Under the pieces are notes generated by a model, which saw only the letters and a list, made by a program, of their open reading frames with translations, did not search any database and had not been told where the DNA came from. 18,286 nucleotides of DNA from NCBI GenBank assembly GCA_937888775.1, contig CALAQT010000175.1, forward strand, positions 1 to 18,286, written 5' to 3'. Position 1 is the stretch's first letter. The number at the start of each line of letters is the position of its first letter. Shown piece after piece: positions 15,669 to 18,286 of the stretch. The DNA comes from an uncultured Actinomycetes bacterium. GTDB lineage: Bacteria > Actinomycetota > Thermoleophilia > Solirubrobacterales > Solirubrobacteraceae. A program made the translations under genes and the position numbers.

Positions 15669-17117
15669 ATGAACGGTCCATTCGCCGCCCGCCTGGACTC
15701 GCTCGTCGGCGACGGCGTCGAGGCCGCGGTCAGAGCCAAGCATCGCCTCCGGCTCAAGCGCCTGGGCTGGGAGCACGCGCTCGATCCGTCGGGGGACGGC
15801 GCCTGGGCGCGGGGCGATCCGCGCCCGCGGGATGGCTGCTCGCTGGAGGTGCTGATCGACGGCGCCGCCGCATTGCCTCGGATGGCCGAGGCGATGGAGA
15901 ACGCGCGGGAGTTCGTGCATATCACGGGCTGGCACATCACCCCCTCCTTCGAGCTCGTGCGCGGTCAGCGCCCGCAACCGATCGGGGCGCTGCTGGCCGA
16001 GCTGGCGCTGCGCATCGACGTGCGGGTGCTGGTCTGGTCCGGCTCACCCCTGCCCACTTTTCATCCCAGCCGAGCCGACGTCAGGGAAGGGATCGCGAAC
16101 CTGACCCGCGGAACGCGGATCCGCTGCGAGGCCGATCCGCGCGAGCACCCGCTCCACTGCCATCACGAGAAGACGGTCGTGATCGACGGCGCGCTCGCGT
16201 TCGTCAACGGGATCGACATGACCGACGCCGCCGGGGACCGGTTCGACACGCAGGCTCATCGCGCCCGCCGGCGGATCGGCTGGCATGACGTCGGCACACG
16301 GCTGACCGGCCCGGCGGTGGGCGACGTCGGCGACCACTTTGCGCTGCGCTGGAAGGAGCTGACCGGGGAGCAGGTGCCCCATCCCCCCGCGCCGGCGCCA
16401 ACCGGCGGCCAGACCGTGCAGGTGGTGCGCACGGTCGCCAACGGCATGTACAACGCCCTGCCCCACGGCGAATTCCGCATCCTCGAGACCTATCTCAAGG
16501 CGCTGCGCAGCGCCAGCCGGCTGATTTATCTGGAGAACCAGTTCCTGTGGGCGCCGGAGATCGTCACGGTGCTGGCCGATAAGCTCCGCCATCCTCCCCA
16601 CCCGGACTTCCGGCTGGTCGTGCTACTGCCGGCCAAGCCCAACAACGGCGGTGACGACACGCGCGGGCAATTGGGCGTCCTGGTGCAAGCCGACGGCGAT
16701 GATCGACTGCTGGCGGCGACGATCCGCTCGTTCTCGGAGGGACGCGACGACCCCCTGTACGTTCACGCCAAGGTCGCGATCATCGACGACCGCTGGCTGA
16801 TCGTTGGATCGGCGAACCTCAACGCCCACTCGCTGTTCAACGACACCGAGATGGACGTCGTCACCGACGACGCCGGGCTGGCTCGCCAGACGCGCGTGCG
16901 ATTGTGGTCAGAGCATCTGGAGCTCGACGCCGAGACCGTCGCCGCCACCGACGCGCGGACGCTGGTCGACGATCACTGGCGCCCGATCGCCCACGAGCAG
17001 TTGCAGCGGCGCCGGCGCGGTGCCCCCGCGACCCACCGCCTGCTGGAGCTTCCGCGAGTCTCGCGACGGTCGGGGCGCCTGCTGGGACCGCTACAAGGCC
17101 TCATCGACGACGGCTGA
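15669..17117 (+). CDS. Phospholipase D-like protein with two HKD motifs
   Basis: A 482-residue PLD-superfamily protein. Both catalytic motifs are present: H166-x-K168-x4-D173 (HEKTVVID, followed by GALAFVNGIDMTD) and H366-x-K368-x4-D373 (HAKVAIID, followed by VGSANLNAHSLFNDTE). This layout is of the PLD/transphosphatidylase type, cleaving or swapping phosphodiester head groups of phospholipids. No signal peptide or clear membrane span was seen, so it is probably cytosolic or peripheral. The first ~60 residues and the Arg-rich C-terminus are poorly conserved. A 4-codon ORF (MSRR) at 15659 ends in a TGA that overlaps the chosen ATG as ATGA. The acyltransferase gene follows after 17 nt. Confidence 0.92.
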   Translation: MNGPFAARLDSLVGDGVEAAVRAKHRLRLKRLGWEHALDPSGDGAWARGDPRPRDGCSLEVLIDGAAALPRMAEAMENAREFVHITGWHITPSFELVRGQRPQPIGALLAELALRIDVRVLVWSGSPLPTFHPSRADVREGIANLTRGTRIRCEADPREHPLHCHHEKTVVIDGALAFVNGIDMTDAAGDRFDTQAHRARRRIGWHDVGTRLTGPAVGDVGDHFALRWKELTGEQVPHPPAPAPTGGQTVQVVRTVANGMYNALPHGEFRILETYLKALRSASRLIYLENQFLWAPEIVTVLADKLRHPPHPDFRLVVLLPAKPNNGGDDTRGQLGVLVQADGDDRLLAATIRSFSEGRDDPLYVHAKVAIIDDRWLIVGSANLNAHSLFNDTEMDVVTDDAGLARQTRVRLWSEHLELDAETVAATDARTLVDDHWRPIAHEQLQRRRRGAPATHRLLELPRVSRRSGRLLGPLQGLIDDG

Positions 17118-17122
17118 GCCCC

Positions 17123-17128
17123 TACGAT
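17123..17128 (+). promoter_or_regulatory. Possible -10 box (TACGAT) for a leaderless acyltransferase transcript
   Basis: TACGAT is followed by 6 nt and the GTG start. It lies in the 17-nt gap after the phospholipase D stop, where no Shine-Dalgarno is visible. It implies an internal promoter within the gene pair. Confidence 0.4.
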
Positions 17129-17134
17129 TCGGCC

Positions 17135-17827
17135 GTGCGCTCGGTGAGCACAAGAGAGCTCAGACAGCTGCGCCAACCCGTGGTGCCGCCGTTGGTCCGC
17201 AGCCCCCCGCCGCCGCTGCACGGCGGTCCGCTCGCGCTGCTGAGCTTCGCGCGCGCCAACAAGATGATCAGCCGTGGCTATCTGATGCTGATCGCCCGCT
17301 GGTGCTGGCTGAAGCTGCGCTGGCGCGGGCGGCTGGTGACCGACGGGCTGTGCTTCGTGTGCCCGGGCGTCAAGTTCGAGATCGGCCGTGAGGCGACCGT
17401 CACGCTGGGGCGCTGGTCGTGGATCGGACACGGCTGCAAGATCCGCGTGCACGAGGGAGAGCTGTCGATCGGCGCCAAGAGCGTGCTCGGACAGGAATGC
17501 ACGATCTCCGCCTTCCAGCACATCGCGATCGGACGCGAGTGCATCATCGCCGACCGTGTGATGATGATCGACTTCGATCACGGGATGGTGGAGGTCGAGC
17601 GCCCAATCCGCGAGCAGGGGATCTACAAGCGCGACGTCGACATCGGCCATAACGTCTGGATCGGCTACGGAGCCTGCGTGTTACGGGGCGTCACGGTCGG
17701 CGACAACTCGGTGATCGGAACCAGCTCGGTCGTCACCTGCGACGTTCCGGCCAACGCGGTCGTCGGCGGCATCCCTGCCCGGGTGATCCGGATGCGCGAC
17801 AAGCCGCGGACCTTTCGCTGGGGCTGA
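17135..17827 (+). CDS. Left-handed beta-helix (hexapeptide-repeat) acyltransferase
   Basis: A 230-residue protein. Residues about 75-215 show the hexapeptide repeat pattern of the LbetaH fold: FEIGREATVTLG, WIGHGCKI, LSIGAKSVLGQECTI, IAIGRECIIAD, then VDIGHNVWIGYGACVLRGVTVGD in two coils and IGTSSVVTCDVPANAVVGGIPAR at the end. This closing motif is typical of NodL/Maa/WcaF-like O-acetyltransferases. H150 (FDHG) is the likely catalytic base. The acceptor is unknown, probably a sugar or cell-envelope glycan. The first ~70 residues, with a proline-rich stretch and a hydrophobic helix (about 47-62), are an N-terminal extension. GTG start with no Shine-Dalgarno. Downstream of phospholipase D by 17 nt. 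Confidence 0.9.
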   Translation: MRSVSTRELRQLRQPVVPPLVRSPPPPLHGGPLALLSFARANKMISRGYLMLIARWCWLKLRWRGRLVTDGLCFVCPGVKFEIGREATVTLGRWSWIGHGCKIRVHEGELSIGAKSVLGQECTISAFQHIAIGRECIIADRVMMIDFDHGMVEVERPIREQGIYKRDVDIGHNVWIGYGACVLRGVTVGDNSVIGTSSVVTCDVPANAVVGGIPARVIRMRDKPRTFRWG

Positions 17828-18016
17828 GCCAGGCGGGCGGCCGCGGGCCCAGAGTCTTTTTGCTTGGGTGGCCCGGCCAGGTACGTAGCAGCTATCCCCG
17901 CCCTGCGAAGCTACGCGAGCGGCTTCGGCGTCTGCTTCCGCCGTGCTCGCGTCGCTTGCGTCCAGCCAACGTCACGCACCCAACGCGGCACGCGCGGAGC
18001 AGACGTCAAGCCGACA
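17828..18016. other. Structured intergenic region between convergent genes
   Basis: No gene was found in these 189 nt. The first part is very GC-rich with GGGCC/GGCCC arms around a CTTTTTG tract near 17860, a possible terminator of the acyltransferase. ACGCGAGC-GGC (17913-17923) pairs with GCC-GT-GCTCGCGT (17940-17952). CGTAGC (17884-17889) can pair with GCTACG (17910-17915), which overlaps the second hairpin. These fit a two-sided termination zone for the converging acyltransferase and GH57 genes, but could include a small structured RNA. Confidence 0.45.
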
Positions 18017-18286
18017 TCAACGGGTCCAGCCGCTCAGCTCAGGTGCCAGCTCGCGCAGCTGATCCGCCGGTTTTGCGCTTCCCCGCTCGATGCGCGCCAG
18101 CGCCTGCGCATGGCCCTGGGCGCGTTCGCGCGGGTACTCCCCCGCCGTGCGGCGAGAGGCCAGGAACGCCCAGTCGCTCGATTGAAGCGCCAGCAGCTGG
18201 CGCAGCGCTGTGTCGGGCGGCCGGTCAGACACTGCCAGCAGGCGCAGCTCGGCGGTGCGGGCACCCCAGGCGAGATCAGCCACCGC
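18017..18286 (-). CDS. C-terminal end of a GH57/DUF1957 glycan-branching-type enzyme (partial)
   Basis: Only the last 89 residues are present; the frame stays open to the window edge. The stretch ALRQLLALQSSDWAFL followed by EYPRERAQGHAQALARI matches the C-terminal helical domain (DUF1957) of family-57 1,4-alpha-glucan branching enzymes, where QSSDWxF and a later helix with H and R are conserved. Those enzymes make alpha-1,6 branches in glycogen. The catalytic domain is outside the window, so the activity is inferred from the tail only. It converges with the acyltransferase gene. Confidence 0.75.
   Translation of the reverse strand, partial: AVADLAWGARTAELRLLAVSDRPPDTALRQLLALQSSDWAFLASRRTAGEYPRERAQGHAQALARIERGSAKPADQLRELAPELSGWTR

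Overview
The window is GC-rich, densely coding DNA, mostly single-copy metabolic and translation genes. The gene content suggests an aerobic actinobacterium, most likely of the Thermoleophilia/Solirubrobacterales type. The reasons are strong GC bias, the rpmE - DUF1385 - prfA gene order, an ETF/ETF-quinone oxidoreductase cluster, a free-standing B12-binding mutase subunit with MeaB, frequent GTG/TTG starts, and genes that look leaderless. The taxonomic placement is an inference. No rRNA, tRNA, transposase or CRISPR array was seen.

Region 1 (1-2830, minus strand) is a translation block: rpmE (L31), a DUF1385 (YqhQ-like) membrane protein, and prfA (RF1, cut by the window edge). A CsbD-like stress protein lies between DUF1385 and prfA, behind a possible general-stress sigma promoter. 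Between DUF1385 and csbD is an unusual 50-bp tandem array. Each unit repeats the last ~11 codons and stop codon of the DUF1385 gene. The same gene carries a second, in-frame 15-bp repeat encoding a DGS[A/T][A/T] linker.

Region 2 (2894-10419, minus strand) holds a secreted CARDB-domain protein, then etfB-etfA-ETF quinone oxidoreductase in one tight operon. The operon has a plausible promoter whose -35 box lies inside a perfect inverted repeat. Next come a B12-binding mutase small subunit, a type-1 copper protein, and a thiolase overlapping a HAD-IB phosphatase. The ETF-QO keeps only three of the four cysteines that normally hold its [4Fe-4S] cluster.

Region 3 (10474-15600) has a plus-strand pair, an M17 leucyl aminopeptidase and an acyl-CoA dehydrogenase, converging on a minus-strand pair, MeaB GTPase and a Tat-exported, bicovalent-FAD (BBE-type) oxidase. 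Region 4 (15669-17827, plus strand) has a two-HKD phospholipase D-like protein and a left-handed beta-helix acyltransferase. The 3' end of a GH57/DUF1957 glycan-branching-type enzyme enters from the right edge on the minus strand.

Much of the window fits acyl-CoA catabolism. Acyl-CoA dehydrogenase would pass electrons to EtfAB, then through ETF-QO to the quinone pool. Thiolase cleaves ketoacyl-CoA, and the B12 mutase subunit with its MeaB chaperone would handle propionyl-CoA or another branched acyl-CoA. The large mutase subunit is not in this window. At least four genes without a clear Shine-Dalgarno (prfA, rpmE, the aminopeptidase, the acyltransferase) have a TAnnnT hexamer 6-8 nt before the start codon, as expected for leaderless transcripts.
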